64,000 bases of DNA from Antedon mediterranea. Its lineage: Eukaryota; Echinodermata; Crinoidea; Comatulida; Antedonidae. Numbering within the stretch: the first letter of the stretch is position 1; every line of letters starts with the position of its first letter. The DNA is taken from assembly GCF_964355755.1 (NCBI RefSeq), contig NC_092672.1, positions 3,594,001-3,658,000 of the forward strand, read 5' to 3'. Of this stretch, positions 34,480-48,444 are shown in pieces. The translations under genes were made by a program, and so were the position numbers. The notes beneath the pieces are model-generated. The model searched no databases. It had not been told where the DNA came from and saw only the letters and a list, made by a program, of their open reading frames with translations.

Positions 34480-37050
34480 ACTCTTTATATGAATATATCA
34501 TCAATCACAATATCAAATATGATCCGTGTAGTAACAATTTGATAACTTAGCATGCATCTTATAATATCTACATCATCAATAATTAATATTAATATAAATC
34601 TACATCACAATGTTGGATATGATCTTTGTAGTCAAAATTTGATAACTGAGCACACATCTTTTAATAACTACCTTATCAATAACTATTAATAATGTCCTAT
34701 ATCACAATGTAGGATATGATCAGTGTTAGTCATAATTTGATAACTGAGCACGCATCTTTTAATATCTACCTCATCAATAATTAATATTAATATCATAATA
34801 TATCACATTGTTCGATATGATCAGTGTAGTCAGAATTTGATAACTGAGCACGCATCTTTTAATATATACCTTATCAATGACTATTAATAATATCCTATAT
34901 CACAATGTTGGATATGATTAGTGTAGTCATAATTTGATAACTGAGCACACATCTTTCAATATCTATTTCCTTCATCAATAATTATTATTAATAATTTATA
35001 TCACATTGTTGGATATGATCATTGTAGTCATAATTTGATAACTGAGCACGCATCTTTTAATATCTACCTCATCAATAATTAATATTAATAATCTATATCA
35101 CATTGTTCGATATGATCAGTGTAGTCATAATTTAATAACAGCACGCATCTTTTAATATACCTTATCAATAACTATTAATAATATCCTATATCACAATGTT
35201 GGATATGATCAGTGTAGTCATAATTTTATAACTGAGCACCCATCTTTCAATATCTATTTCATCAATAATTATTATTAATAATCTATATCACATTGTTGGT
35301 TATGATCAGTGTAGTCATAATTTGATAACTGAGCAATAATCTTTTAATATCTACATCATCATTAATTAATATTAATAACCTATATCACATTGTTGGATAT
35401 GATCTGTTTAGTTTTTTAATATATACCTTATCAATAACTATTAATAATATATTATATCACGTTGGATATGATCAGTGTAGTCAGAATTTGATAACTGAGC
35501 ACGCATCTTTTAATATCTACCTCATCAATAATTATTATTAATATCTTATATCACATTGTTCGATAATGATCAGTGTAGTCAGAATTTGATAACTGAGCAC
35601 GCATCTTTTAATATCTACCTCATCAATAATTAATATTAATAATCTATATCACATTGTTCGACATGATCAGTGTAGTCATAATTTGATAACTGAGCACGCG
35701 TCTTTTAATATCTACCTTTCAATAATTATTATTAATAATCTATATCACATTGTTGGATATGATCAGTGTAGTCAGAATTTGATAACTGAGCATGCATCTT
35801 TTAATATCTACCTCATCAATAATTAATATTAATAATCTATATTGCATTGTTCAATATGATCAGTGTAGTCATAATATGATAACTGAGCATACATCTTTTA
35901 ATATCTACCTTATCAATGACTATTAATAATATCCTATATCACAATGTTGGATATGATCAGTGTAGTCATAATTTGATAACTGAGCACGCATCTTTCAATA
36001 TCTATTTCATCAATAATTATTATTAATAATTTATATCACAATGTTGGATATGATCATTGTAGTCATAATTTGATAACTGAGCATACATCTTTAGAATTAC
36101 TTTTATTTAAGTATATAAAAGAATAATCTATAATTTACAATGTTTTATATATTGTGAATTCATCAGATATTATCTATTGAACTGATATGGTTTTGTTTAT
36201 TACAGCATAGTACATACAGCACTTTATGTTATGTTATTTATTTATTATTCAACATTTTTTGTTTGGTTTTTGACGTTATCAAATTTTTATTTTCTTTTAA
36301 GTTCTGTTATTCATTTGTTAATTTCGTAGCTTAAGTTAGTTTAAGATAAAAGGTACCAAGCTTGATTAGCTTCGGCTATACCTTGGCTACCTTTTGTATT
36401 GAAATTGTTTTTGTTTGATACAATAAAAAAGAAGAATATCTACCTCATTAATAATTAATATTAATAATCTATATTACACTGTTGGATATGATCTGTTTGG
36501 TTTTTTAATATCTACCTTATCAATAACTATTAATAATATCCTATATCACAATGTTGGATATGATCAGTGTAGTCATAGTTTGATAACTGAGCATGCATCT
36601 TTTAATATCTACCTCATCAATAATTATTATTAATAATCTATATCACAATGTTGGATATGATTAGTGTAGTCATAATTTGATAACTGAGCATGCATCTTTC
36701 AATATCTATTTCATCAATAATTATTATTAATAATCTATATCACATAGTTGGATATGATCAGTGTAGTCATAAATTGATAACTGAGCAAAAATCTTTTAAT
36801 ATCTGCATCATCATTAATTAATATTAATAATCTATATCAAACTGTTGGATATGATCTGTTTAGTTTTTTAATATCTATCTTTTCCATAACTATTAATAAT
36901 ATTCTATATCACAATTTTGGATATGATCAGTGTAATCATAGTTTGAACTACCTCAACAATAATTAATATTAATTGTCTATATACCAATATCAAATATGAT
37001 CAGTGTAGGCCTAGTCATTTGATAACTGAGCATGCATCATTTTATATCTG
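34480..37050 (+). repeat. 97 bp satellite, forward array (about 23 units)
   Basis: The unit contains TTGATAACTGAGCACGCATC, ATCTACCTCATCAATAATTA and ATCACATTGTTGGATATGAT. Units vary by about 5-15% and some are truncated. Interrupted at 36100-36432 by a LINE tail. Confidence 0.95.
36100..36432 (+). mobile_element. 3' end of a non-LTR retrotransposon inserted in the satellite
   Basis: Unique AT-rich sequence ending GGCTACCTTTTGTATTG and GATACAATAAAAAAG, with satellite unit sequence resuming immediately (AATATCTACCTC). The polyadenylation-type end and the position inside a unit suggest a 5'-truncated LINE copy; no coding sequence is left. Confidence 0.5.
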
Positions 37051-37084
37051 CTTCAAATATTAATATTGTCTTAATATATAATAA

Positions 37085-39850
37085 GTGGTTTGAAGGATGA
37101 TTGCAGATGGCCTTTTTTGCATTGTAAAGTTCAATTTATCCAAAAGGTCAAACTTTGACCTATTTCAATAAAATCATTTCATAAGTTGTCTTCTTTTATA
37201 GTTTTAGTGATAATCAATATTAAGTGGTTTTTTACCCCAAAAATGTCAAACCTAGAGCTATTTAATAATAAAATGATTTTATAAATTGTCTTCTTTTATA
37301 TTTCTAGTAATGGTATAATCAGTATTCAATTGTTTGAATGATGTTTGTGAGGTATTTTTTAATTAAGTTTACGCAGTTTAGATGGTAAAATCTGTCAATT
37401 ATCCAAAATTGACATTTTTCACTCCTAAAAAAATCTTAGAGCCATTTCAATAAAATTATTTCATAAATTGTCCTCTTTTTATGGTTCTAATAATGATATA
37501 ATCAAAGTGGTTTGGATGATGTTTGTGGGGTGTTTTTTAAAAGTTTGCACAGTTTACATGGTAAAATGTGTCAATTTATTCCTAGAGCTATTTCAATAAA
37601 ATTATTTCATAATCACCCCAAAAATGTCAAACCTAGAACTATTTTAATAAAATGATTTCATAAATTGTCTTCTTTTATAGTTCTAGTAGTGGTATAATCA
37701 GTATTCAATTGTTTGAATGATGTTTGTGGGGTATTTTTTAATTAAGTTTACGCAGTTTACATGGTAAAATCTGTCAATTATCCAAAATTGACATTTTTCA
37801 CTCCTAAAAAAATCTTAGAGCCATTTCAATAAAATTATTTCATAAATTGTCCTCTTTTATAGTTCTAATAATGATATAATCAATATTAAGTGGTTTGGAT
37901 GATGTTTGTGGGGTGTTTTTTAAAAGTTTGCACAGTTGACATGGTAAAATGTGTCAATTTATACCTAGAACTATTTTAATAAAATGATTTCATAAATTGT
38001 CCTCTTTTATAGTTCTAGTAGTGGTATAATCAATATTAAGTTGTTTGGATGATGTTTGTGGGGTGTTTTTTTTTAAGTTTGCACAGTTTACATGGTAAAA
38101 TCTGTCAATTTATCCAAAATTGACATTTTTCACCCTAAAAAGTCAAACTTCAGAGCTATTTCAATAAATTGATTTCAAAAATTCTCTTTTTTTACAGTTC
38201 TAGTAGTGATATAATCAATATTAAGTTGTTTGAATGATGTTTGTGGGGTGTTTTTGTTAAGTTAGCATTAAGTTTACGCAGTTTACATGGCAAAATCTGT
38301 AAATTTATCCAAAATTGACATTTTTTACCCTAAAAATTCAAACCAGAGCTATTTCAATAAAGTTATTTCATAAATTGTCCTCTTTTATAGTTCTAGTAGT
38401 GGTATAATCAATATTAAGTTGTTTGGATGATGTTTGTAGGTGTTTTTTAAAAGTTTGCATTAAGTTTACGCAGTTTACATGGTAAAATCTGTAAATTTAT
38501 CCAAAATTGACATTTTTTACCCTAAAAATTCAAACCTAGAGCTATTTCAATAAAATTATTTCATAAATTGTCCTCTTTTATAGTTCTAGTAGTGGTATAC
38601 TCAATATTAAGTGGTTTGGATGATGTTTGTGGGGTGTTTTTTTAAAGTTTGCACAGTTTACATGGCAAAATCTGTAAATTTATCCAAAATTGACATCTTT
38701 TACCCTAAAAATTCAAACCTAGAGCTATTTCAATAAAATTATTTCATAAATTGTCCTCTTTTATAGTTCTTGTAGTGGTATAATCAATATTAAGTGGTTT
38801 GGATGATGTTTGTGGGTGTTTTTTTTAAAGTTTGCATTAAGTTTACGCTGTTTAAATGGTAAAATCTGTAAATTTATCCAAAATTGACATTTTTCACCCT
38901 AAAAAGTCAAACTTAGAGCTATTTCAATAAATTGATTTCATAAATTGTCCTCTTTTATAGTTCTAGTAGTGGTATAATCAATATTAAGTTGTTTGGATGA
39001 TGTTTGTGGGGTGTTTTTGTTAAGTTAGCATTAAGTTTACGCAGTTTACATGGTAAAATCTGTAAATTTATCCAAAATTGACATTTTTCACCCTAAAAAG
39101 TCAAACTTAGAGCTATTTCAATAAATTGATTTCAAAAATTCTCTTCTTTTACAGTTCTAGTAGTGATATAATCAATATTAAGTTGTTTGAATGATGTTTG
39201 TGGGGTGTTTTTGTTAAGTTAGCATTAAGTTTACGCAGTTTACATGGCAAAATCTGTAAATTTATCCAAAATTGACATTTTTTACCCTAAAAATTCAAAC
39301 CAGAGCTATTTCAATAAAATTATTTCATAAATTGTCCTCTTTTATAGTTCTAGTAGTGGTATAATCAATATTAAGTTGTTTGGATGATGTTTGTGGGTTT
39401 TTTTTTAAAGTTTGCATTAAGTTTACGCAGTTTACATGGTAAAATCTGTAAATTTATCCAAAATTGACATTTTTTACCCTAAAAATTCAAACCTAGAGCT
39501 ATTTCAATAAAATTATTTCATAAATTGTCCTCTTTTATAGTTCTAGTAGTGGTATACTCAATATTAAGTGGTTTGGATGATGTTTGTGGGGTGTTTTTTT
39601 AAAGTTTGCACAGTTTACATGGCAAAATCTGTAAATTTATCCAAAATTGACATCTTTTACCCTAAAAATTCAAACCTAGAGCTATTTCAATGAAATTATT
39701 TCATAAATTGTCCTCTTTTATAGTTCTTGTAGTGGTATAATCAATATTAAGTTGTTTGGATGATGTTTGTGGGTGTTTTTTTAAAGTTAGCATTAAGTTT
39801 ACGCAGTTTAAATAGTAAAATCTGTAAATTTATCCAAAATTGACATTTTA
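37085..39850 (+). repeat. About 194 bp satellite (about 14 units) in the centre of FB3
   Basis: The unit holds TTGTCCTCTTTTATAGTTCT, GGATGATGTTTGTGGGGTG, TTTACATGGTAAAATCTG and CCAAAATTGACATTTTT. Units range from about 150 to 200 bp. Variants recur about 960 bp apart (for example GATTTCAAAAATTCTC near 38170 and 39128). Confidence 0.92.
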
Positions 39851-40529
39851 AAACACAAACTAGGTTGTAAAAAGTGAAGGAAATCATTACATTTTAATAT
39901 TGTTTGGTAATAAAGATGCCTATCATAGTCAAATGGCAATAACTGATTAGCCGAGACCAATGACATTTAAAACAACTCCTACTTAAAATTCCCTACTTAT
40001 ACAGTACAGCAGCTTTTTGATTGGCTGCAAGTTTAGTTTTCTGTTCGTTCATCAGAAATGGTATAAATAATTATTAATCAATAAGATTACTGGATTTCTT
40101 TAGTATTTCTGACACATTTCAAATCTTAATTGAATTATTAATGTAATGGAAATTTGTCATAGGCCTATTATAGCAACATATCATTTCTGGAAGAGTATTA
40201 CGGTCTGAATAGATCGATGTTAAAACACACGTCCTCATTTATCAAATTATTCATTCACTGCACATTTATTCTGTTAAGAAGAACTGGGACCCTCAATAGA
40301 AGCCAAAGCATGTCTCATGATGGCCCCTACAATACATATCAAACATAAAAAGATATGGAATATTTTTATTTTTACAACGGCACACGTTCATCATAAACGA
40401 TGCGTTCTTAAAAGTATAAATTTAAACAGCAAACGGATACAAATCAATAGGGTAATTAGGAACAAAAGAATAACACATTTTCAAAATCCATCGACTCGAT
40501 CTCTTGTATACAGTAAATCTAACAAAATC

Positions 40530-43500
40530 ACACTGATCATATCCAACATTAAGTATTAATAATTATTATTGATTAGGTAGATATTAAAAGATGCGTTATA
40601 ACAAATTATGAATATACAGATCATATCCAACAATGTGACATAGATTATTAATAATAATTATTGATGAGGTAGATATTTAAAGATGCGTGCTCAGTTATCA
40701 AATTATGACTACACTGATTATATCCACCAGTGTGATGTAGAGTATTAATAATATTATTGATGAAATAGATATTAAAAGATGCGTGCTCAGTTATCAAATT
40801 CTGACTACACTGATCATATCCAACAATGTGATATAAGATATTAATAACAATTATTGATGAGGTAGATATTGAAAGATGCGTGCTCAGTTATCAAATTCTG
40901 ACTACACTGATCATATCCAACAATGTGATATAAGATATTAATAATAATTATTGATGAGGTAGATATTAAAAGATGCGTGCTCAGTTATCAAATTATGACT
41001 ACACTGATCATATCCCACAATGTGATATAGATTATTATTAATAATTATTGATGATGTAGATATTTAAAGATGCGTGCTCAGTTATCAAATTCTGACTACA
41101 CTAATCGTATCCAACATTGTGATATAAGATCTTAATAATAATTATTGATGAGGTAGATATTTAAAGATGCGTGCTCAGTTATCAAATTATGACTACACTG
41201 ATCATATCCCACAATGTGATATAGATTATTATTAATAATTATTGATGATGTAGATATTTAAAGATGCGTGCTCAGTTATCAAATTATGACTACACTGATC
41301 ATATCAAACAATGTGATATAAGATATTAATAATAATTATTGATGATGTAGATATTGAAAGATGCGTGCTCAGTTATCAAATTATGACTACACTAATCATA
41401 TCCCAAAATGTGATATAGATTATTATTAATAATTATTGATGATGTAGATATTTAAAGATGCGTGCTCAGTTATCAAATTATGACTACACTGATTATATCC
41501 AACAATGTGATATAGATTATTAATAATAATTATTGATGAGGTAGATATTTAAAGATGCGTGCTCAGTTATCAAATTATGACTACACTGATCATATCCAAC
41601 AATGTGATTTAGATTATTAACAATAATTATTGATGAGGTAGATATTAAAAGATGCGTGCTCAGTTATCAAATTATGACTACACTGATCATATCAAACAAT
41701 GTGCTATAGATTATTAATAATAATTATTGATGAGGTAGATATTAAAAGATGCGTGCTCAGTTATCAAATTCTGACTACACTGATCATATCAAACAATGTG
41801 CTATAGATTATTAATAATAATTATTGATGAGGTAGATATTTAAAGATGCGTGCTCAGTTATCAAATTATGACTACACTGATCATATCAAACAATGTGCTA
41901 TAGATTATTAATAATAATTATTGATGAGGTAGATATTAAAAGATGCGTGCTCAGTTATCAAATTCTGACTACACTGATCATATCCAACAATGTGATATAA
42001 GATATTAATAATAATTATTGATGAGGTAGATATTAAAAGATGCGTGCTCAGTTATCAAATTCTGACTACACTGATCATATCAAACAATGTGATATAAGAT
42101 ATTAATAATAATTATTGATGATGTAGATATTGAAAGATGCGTGCTCAGTTATCAAATTATGACTACACTAATCATATCCCAAAATGTGATATAGATTATT
42201 ATTAATAATTATTGATGATGTAGATATTTAAAGATGCGTGCTCAGTTATCAAATTATGACTACACTGATTATATCCAACAATGTGATATAAGATATTAAT
42301 AATAATTATTGATGAGGTAGATATTAAAAGATGCGTGCTCAGTAATCAAATTATGACTACACTGATCATATCCAACAATGTGATTTAGATTATTAACATT
42401 AATTATTGATGAGGTAGATATTAAAAGGTGCGTGCTCAGTTATCAAATTATGACTACAATGATCATATCAAACAATGTGCTATAGATTATTAATAATAAT
42501 TATTGATGAGGTAGATATTAAAAGATGCGTGCTCAGTTATCAAATTCTGACTACAATGATCATATCCAACAATGTGATATAAGATATTAATAATAATTAT
42601 TGATGAGGTAGATATTAAAAGATGCGTGCTCAGTTATCAAATTCTGACTACACTGATCATATCAAACAATGTGATATAAGATATTAATAATAATTATTGA
42701 TGATGTAGATATTGAAAGATGCGTGCTCAGTTATCAAATTATGACTACACTAATCATATCCCAAAATGTGATATAGATTATTATTAATAATTATTGATGA
42801 TGTAGATATTTAAAGATGCGTGCTCAGTTATCAAATTATGACTACACTGATTATATCCAACAATGTGATATAGATTATTAATAATAATTATTGATGAGGT
42901 AGATATTTAAAGATGCGTGCTCAGTTATCAAATTATGACTACACTGATCATATCCAACAATGTGATTTAGATTATTAACATTAATTATTGATGAGGTAGA
43001 TATTAAAAGATGCGTGCTCAGTTATCAAATTATGACTACACTGATCATATCAAACAATGTGCTATAGATTATTAATAATAATTATTGATGAGGTAGATAT
43101 TAAAGATGCATGCTCAGTTATCAAATTCTGACTACACTGATCATATCAAACAATGTGCTATAGATTATTAATAATAATTATTGATGAGGTAGATATTTAA
43201 AGATGCGTGCTCAGTTATCAAATTATGACTACACTGATCATATCAAACAATGTGCTATAGATTATTAATAATAATTATTGATGAGGTAGATATTAAAAGA
43301 TGCGTGCTCAGTTATCAAATTCTGACTACACTGATCATATCCAACAATGTGATATAAGATATTAATAATAATTATTGATGAGGTAGATATTAAAAGATGC
43401 GTGCTCAGTTATCAAATTCTGACTACACTGATCATATCGAACAATGTGATATATGATATTATTAATAATTATTGATTAGGTGGATATTTAAAGATGCGTG

Positions 43501-44890
43501 CTCAGTTATCAAATTATGACTACACTGATCATATCCAAAAATGTGATATAGATTATTATTAATAATTATTGATGATGTAGATATTTAAAGATGCGTGCTC
43601 AGTTATCAAATTATGACTACACTGATCATATCAAACAATGTGCTATAGATAATTAATAATAATTATTGATGAGGTAGATATTAAAAGATGCGTGCTCAGT
43701 TATCAAATTATGACTACACTGATTATATCCAACAATGTGATATAGATTATTAATAATAATTATTGATGAGGTAAGATATTTAAAGATGCGTGCTCAGTTA
43801 TCAAATTCTGACTACACTGATCATATCCAACAATGTGATATAAGATATTAATAATAATTATTGATGAGGTAGATATTAAAAGATGCGTGCTCAGTTATCA
43901 AATTATGACTACACTGATCATATCCCAAAATGTGATATAGATTATTATTAATAATTATTGATGATGTAGATATTTAAAGATGCGTGCTCAGTTATCAAAT
44001 TATGACTACACTGATCATATCCAACAATGTGATATAAGATATTAATAATAATTATTGATGAGGTAGATATTAAAAGATGCGTGCTCAGTAATCAAATTAT
44101 GACTACACTGATCATATCCAACCATGTGATTTAGATTATTAACATTAATTATTGATGAGGTAGATATTAAAAGGTGCGTGCTCAGTTATCAAATTATGAC
44201 TACAATGATCATATCAAACAATGTGCTATAGATTATTAATAATAATTATTGATGAGGTAAACATTTAAAGATGCGTGCTCAGTTATCAAATTATGACTAC
44301 ACTGATCATATCCAACAATGTGATATAAGATATTAATAATAATTATTGATGAGGTAGATATTAAAAGATGCGTGCTCAGTTATCAAATTCTGACTACACT
44401 GATCATATCGCACAATGTGATATATTAGTAATAATTATTGATGAGGTAGATATTAAAAGATGCGTGCTCAGTTATCAAATTTTGACTACACTGATTATAT
44501 CGAACAATGTGATATAGATTATTAATAATAATTATTGATGAGGTAGATATTAAAAGATGCGTGCTCAGTTATCAAATTCTGACTACACTGATCATATCGC
44601 ACAATGTGATATAGATTATTAGTAATAATTATTGATGAGGTAGATATTAAAAGATGCGTGCTCAGTTATCAAATTTTGACTACACTGATTATATCGAACA
44701 ATGTGATATAGATTATTAATAATAATTATTGATGAGGTAGATATTAAAAGATGCGTGCTCAGTTATCAAATTATGACTACACTGATCATATCCAACAATC
44801 TGATATATGATATCAATGCTAATTATTGATGAGGTAGATATTAAAAGATGCGTGCTCAGTTATCAAATTGTAACTACACTGATCATAATA
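40530..44890 (-). repeat. 97 bp satellite, reverse array (about 45 units)
   Basis: Same unit as 34480-37050, inverted (GATGCGTGCTCAGTTATCAA and ACTACACTGATCATATCC). More homogeneous than the forward array, with higher-order variant patterns repeating every six or eight units. Confidence 0.95.
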
Positions 44891-45264
44891 CTGTACATAG
44901 TCCTTTATGCATTAGACATTGATTTAGTAGTACTACATATCATTTGTTATATTAAGAATGTTGTTTTAGTGTTATTAAAATACTTATCGAATTTTTTTGA
45001 AAATAAAAATATTAGTATTGGTACCTATAAATTTATATACTATAATAACATGCTAGATGTTATAATAATGTGATCTTTATTACAACTAAGAAACAGTTAT
45101 GTACGAGGATGATACACACTGATAGTTCTCAGTTATCAAAAAACGACTACACAATATAGCTCTAGATAGCCCTAATCAACGATTAAAAGAAGTATGGGTA
45201 TGCATTCCAGATTCCATCCAAACATGTGGTGCATGCTCGTCTCACTTGCTGAATACCATGAGGG

Positions 45265-45620
45265 TGCGTAGAGGTTATTCGCAGGCGGTGGCAGGCCGCC
45301 GGTCATCTAGCCATTCTAGACGATAAACCCCTTTCGAGAAATGGTATGGTCTTCACGCTTGATTAGAGATCTCTAACCAAGCGTTACAAGTGTACATTCC
45401 TTGTTACAACTACATTTTAAAAGTGTACAACTACATTTTAAAAGTTTACAACTACATTTTACAAATGTACAACTACGTTTTACAATTACAAACATGAATT
45501 TTACAAATACACACACATTTTTAGGTTTACAAATACATTTTGCAATTACACACACACACATTTTAAATGTACACATACATTTTTCAGCTACACACTTTTG
45601 CTGCTTATGGCGCCCCATAG
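45265..45620 (-). repeat. Inverted copy of the dispersed repeat at 13728-14085
   Basis: From 45620 downward it reads CTATGGGGCGCCATAAGCAG, the 20 bp-period part, the GAGATCTC palindrome and the CCGGCGGCC-type end in the same order as the other copy. It has one period unit fewer. Confidence 0.75.
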
Positions 45621-46739
45621 TTTTCTGTACCAGAGGGTTCTGGGAAAGTGGGCGGTGCTACCAAAACTGGCCTCAGTTATAATTATATGGCTGCTCATGT
45701 ATAAACACATAGCACAGCAGACAATACTGGTCCTCCTAGATGGCGGTAAATTTCACCGTCAAAGTCTTCATCATTAGTTGTAATCAAGCAATCTGTTCGA
45801 CTGGTTGTACAGGTACTCAACTCTGATGAGTGCTCTGGTGCTTGTTTGGGATGATAAAACTTTTGTACACTTTTTTTCCAATCATTTGCTTTGCTAGTTT
45901 GTTGAGGGCACGCTGGTGCAGCCCACTATATGTACTGGGGGATGGATGCTCCAGACTGGGTAGCATCTAGTGCCCGGTTTGCGTTCCATCGAACAAATCC
46001 ATTTATTTTATTTTATTTTATTTATAAACATATTTCTACTGGATGACAATATCAACGTTGTCCCACAAAGGGGACATTGTTGTTTTTCAAAAGGTCCAGT
46101 ATAAAACATAACAATATATATAATTATATAATACATAGTTTCTTTAAAAATGCTAAAATTAAACAGTCTGTAATTATTCTATAATTATAGAATAATTACA
46201 ACTGTCAAAAGTACGGTACGTTTTTAATCAATTTTTATCGTCTTTTATTAGGCATTTTGTTAATTATTTTATATATTTAAATTACTTTTTTAAAATTTAA
46301 AATAATGAATGCAACGTTTTTATTACAATTACTTTTAACATTGTAAGATATAAACGAGAGGAAAAAATATGTTTAAAAAATATAATATTTATAACATAGT
46401 TTGATAATAAAAGTGGCACGAACCCACACAAGACAAAACAAAATTAAACAGTCTAAAATAACACTAAAATGTGAGAATCAAACATTAAAAATACAAAATT
46501 ATGATTAAAAATCCAAGGTAAAAAGATGTTCATAAAATTATTTAATACATAGTTTCTTAAAAATAGTAAAAAATGTTAAAATTAAACAGTCTAAAATAGT
46601 ACTAAAATTTGAGAACCATACATTAAAAATACAACAAAAAAATGATTAAAAATCCAAGTTAACAAAGATGTTCATAAAAAAGATTACACCACATAAAAAA
46701 ATACATTGAACAGATTAAAATTTTTAAAAAAGTATTTCC

Positions 46740-48440
46740 CTAGATAAAAAAAGTGTTTTTATAACTTGATTTGAACGCATTAATGGAAATTGAATTTTGA
46801 ATGTCAAAATGTATGTTATTCCATATGTTTGCCCCTGCGACCCTCAGTGATTGTTCTTTCATTTTATTCGTGTTTGGTATCGGGGGAACAACATTTAATG
46901 TCTCAGAAGCTCTCGTGTTATATCTATGTCTGTCTATTACCATCTCGATTTCATTACAAAGTCTATCTGGTGCAGCACCGTGGACACACTTATACAATTG
47001 ATTGTATCAATGAATGTAGCAAGGGAGTAATTTTTTCTCTGCTCAAAACTTTGCCAAGATAATTGCTTAACTATGTTTTCACCTCTACTGTTTATGAAGT
47101 AGTGGTTCTTTGTAATTATTCTTGCCGCTGGTTGTTGAAACCTAAATATTTTACTTATAATTATTTGTTTCAGATGTATTACCCCATACAGAAATGGCAT
47201 CGTCGCTACATGGCTGTATATAGTCATTCTGTAAATTTTTTCTAGAAGGCTTTTGTTTAGAAATCTACTTACTTTGTTAAAAATTGTAATTTTGTGTCCA
47301 AGTGACTTACACAGATTACTAACATGATTATTCCACGTTAAATGTTCGTCAATTTCTACACCTAGATATCGAGTGTGCTTAGAATTTTTAAGCTTTTTAC
47401 CATTTAAGAAAATATTAATATCACGATCTGGGCTAGAACGTTGCCCTCGAATTAACATAACTTTTGTTTTACTCTAGGAGGTTTATACTGAGTTTGTTGT
47501 CCTCATACCATGTATTGACATTATCCATAATAGTTTGAAGCTTTTGATTGATTTCATTTGTTGAACTCCCATTAACAAAGATAGCAACATCGTCAGCAAA
47601 TATACTACCAGGGGAGATGTACTGTGAAATGTCATTAATAAATATTAAAAATAAAATAGGACCTAACCAACTTCCCTGCGGTATACCTATGTCAATATTG
47701 GTTGCTTTGGATTTACTACCGTTGCAAACGACAATTTGTTTTCTATTGCTTAGATAATTTCTGAACCAATCAATTTCGACGGTATTGAATCCATAAGTGT
47801 GAAAGTTTATTTATTAAAATAGAATGATTAATGGTGTCGAAACACTTTGAGATATCAAGGAAGCATACACCCACCATTTCTGATTCATCGAGAATTTCTA
47901 GCCAATCATCAATCACTCTATGGAGGCAATTTACTGCATGGAATGGTTTTTCCTAAAAGCAAATTGATCAACATTCATGAGATCATGTTCACTAAATTTT
48001 AACTATTTGTTTTTTAATTTCTTTTTACTAACTTGGCGATTTGACACACAACTTATATTGGCCTGTAATTTGACAGTATTTGTTTGCAGCCATTCTCTTT
48101 ATAGATTGATGTGGTCTTTGCTTCTTTCCAGTCATTTGGTAATTTCCCTGATGTTAAAGAGATGTTAATCATTCTGTACAGGGGTAAAGATATATGTTCT
48201 GCTGCAATCCTTAGCAATTTACTAGCAAAACCTAAAATATCATTATTGCTACTATCCGGTAGACTTGAAACAGCTTTAGTTCTTCTGTCAATTGTTCAAA
48301 TGAAAAAGAATATCTACAATTTGGATTTGTCCAATCTAGAGTCGTGTTATTCAATTTACTTGAGATGGTTTGTCTATGTTTGCAAAATAATCACTAATTG
48401 CGTCGCAGTCAATGTCGGGATGAATTGACCGTCTCTCCTT
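46740..48440 (-). pseudogene. LINE reverse transcriptase region, broken
   Basis: Readable motifs in order on the minus strand: LPNDWKEAK and NYRPI (fingers), FAFRKNHS, GIPQGSWLGPILFLIFIND, and the catalytic FADD box near 47600. The C-terminal part (47458-46937 and 46997-46740) includes KHTRYLGVEID and NTRASETL, typical of the group. Many stops between 48000 and 48400. Confidence 0.85.
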
Positions 48441-48444
48441 TGAT

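Larger units (their letters stand above)
33027..45157. mobile_element. Foldback-like structure FB3 (about 12 kb) with satellite arms
   Basis: Outer ends: GTTTTTTGATAAC, GAGAACTATCA and ATCCTCGTA at 33035-33080 recur inverted at 45096-45150. Next to them lie inverted arrays of one 97 bp satellite (34480-37050 forward, 40530-44890 reverse). The end sequence matches part of the satellite (GTAGTCxTxxTTTGATAACTGAG), so the satellite looks like an amplified terminal repeat. The middle holds a second, 194 bp satellite. No transposase is encoded. It could be one giant foldback element, or a chromosomal satellite with an inversion. Confidence 0.55.

Noticed and set aside
44807-45073. 88-codon ORF at the end of the satellite
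   Set aside because: Begins inside a satellite unit, is very AT-rich and has no recognisable features.
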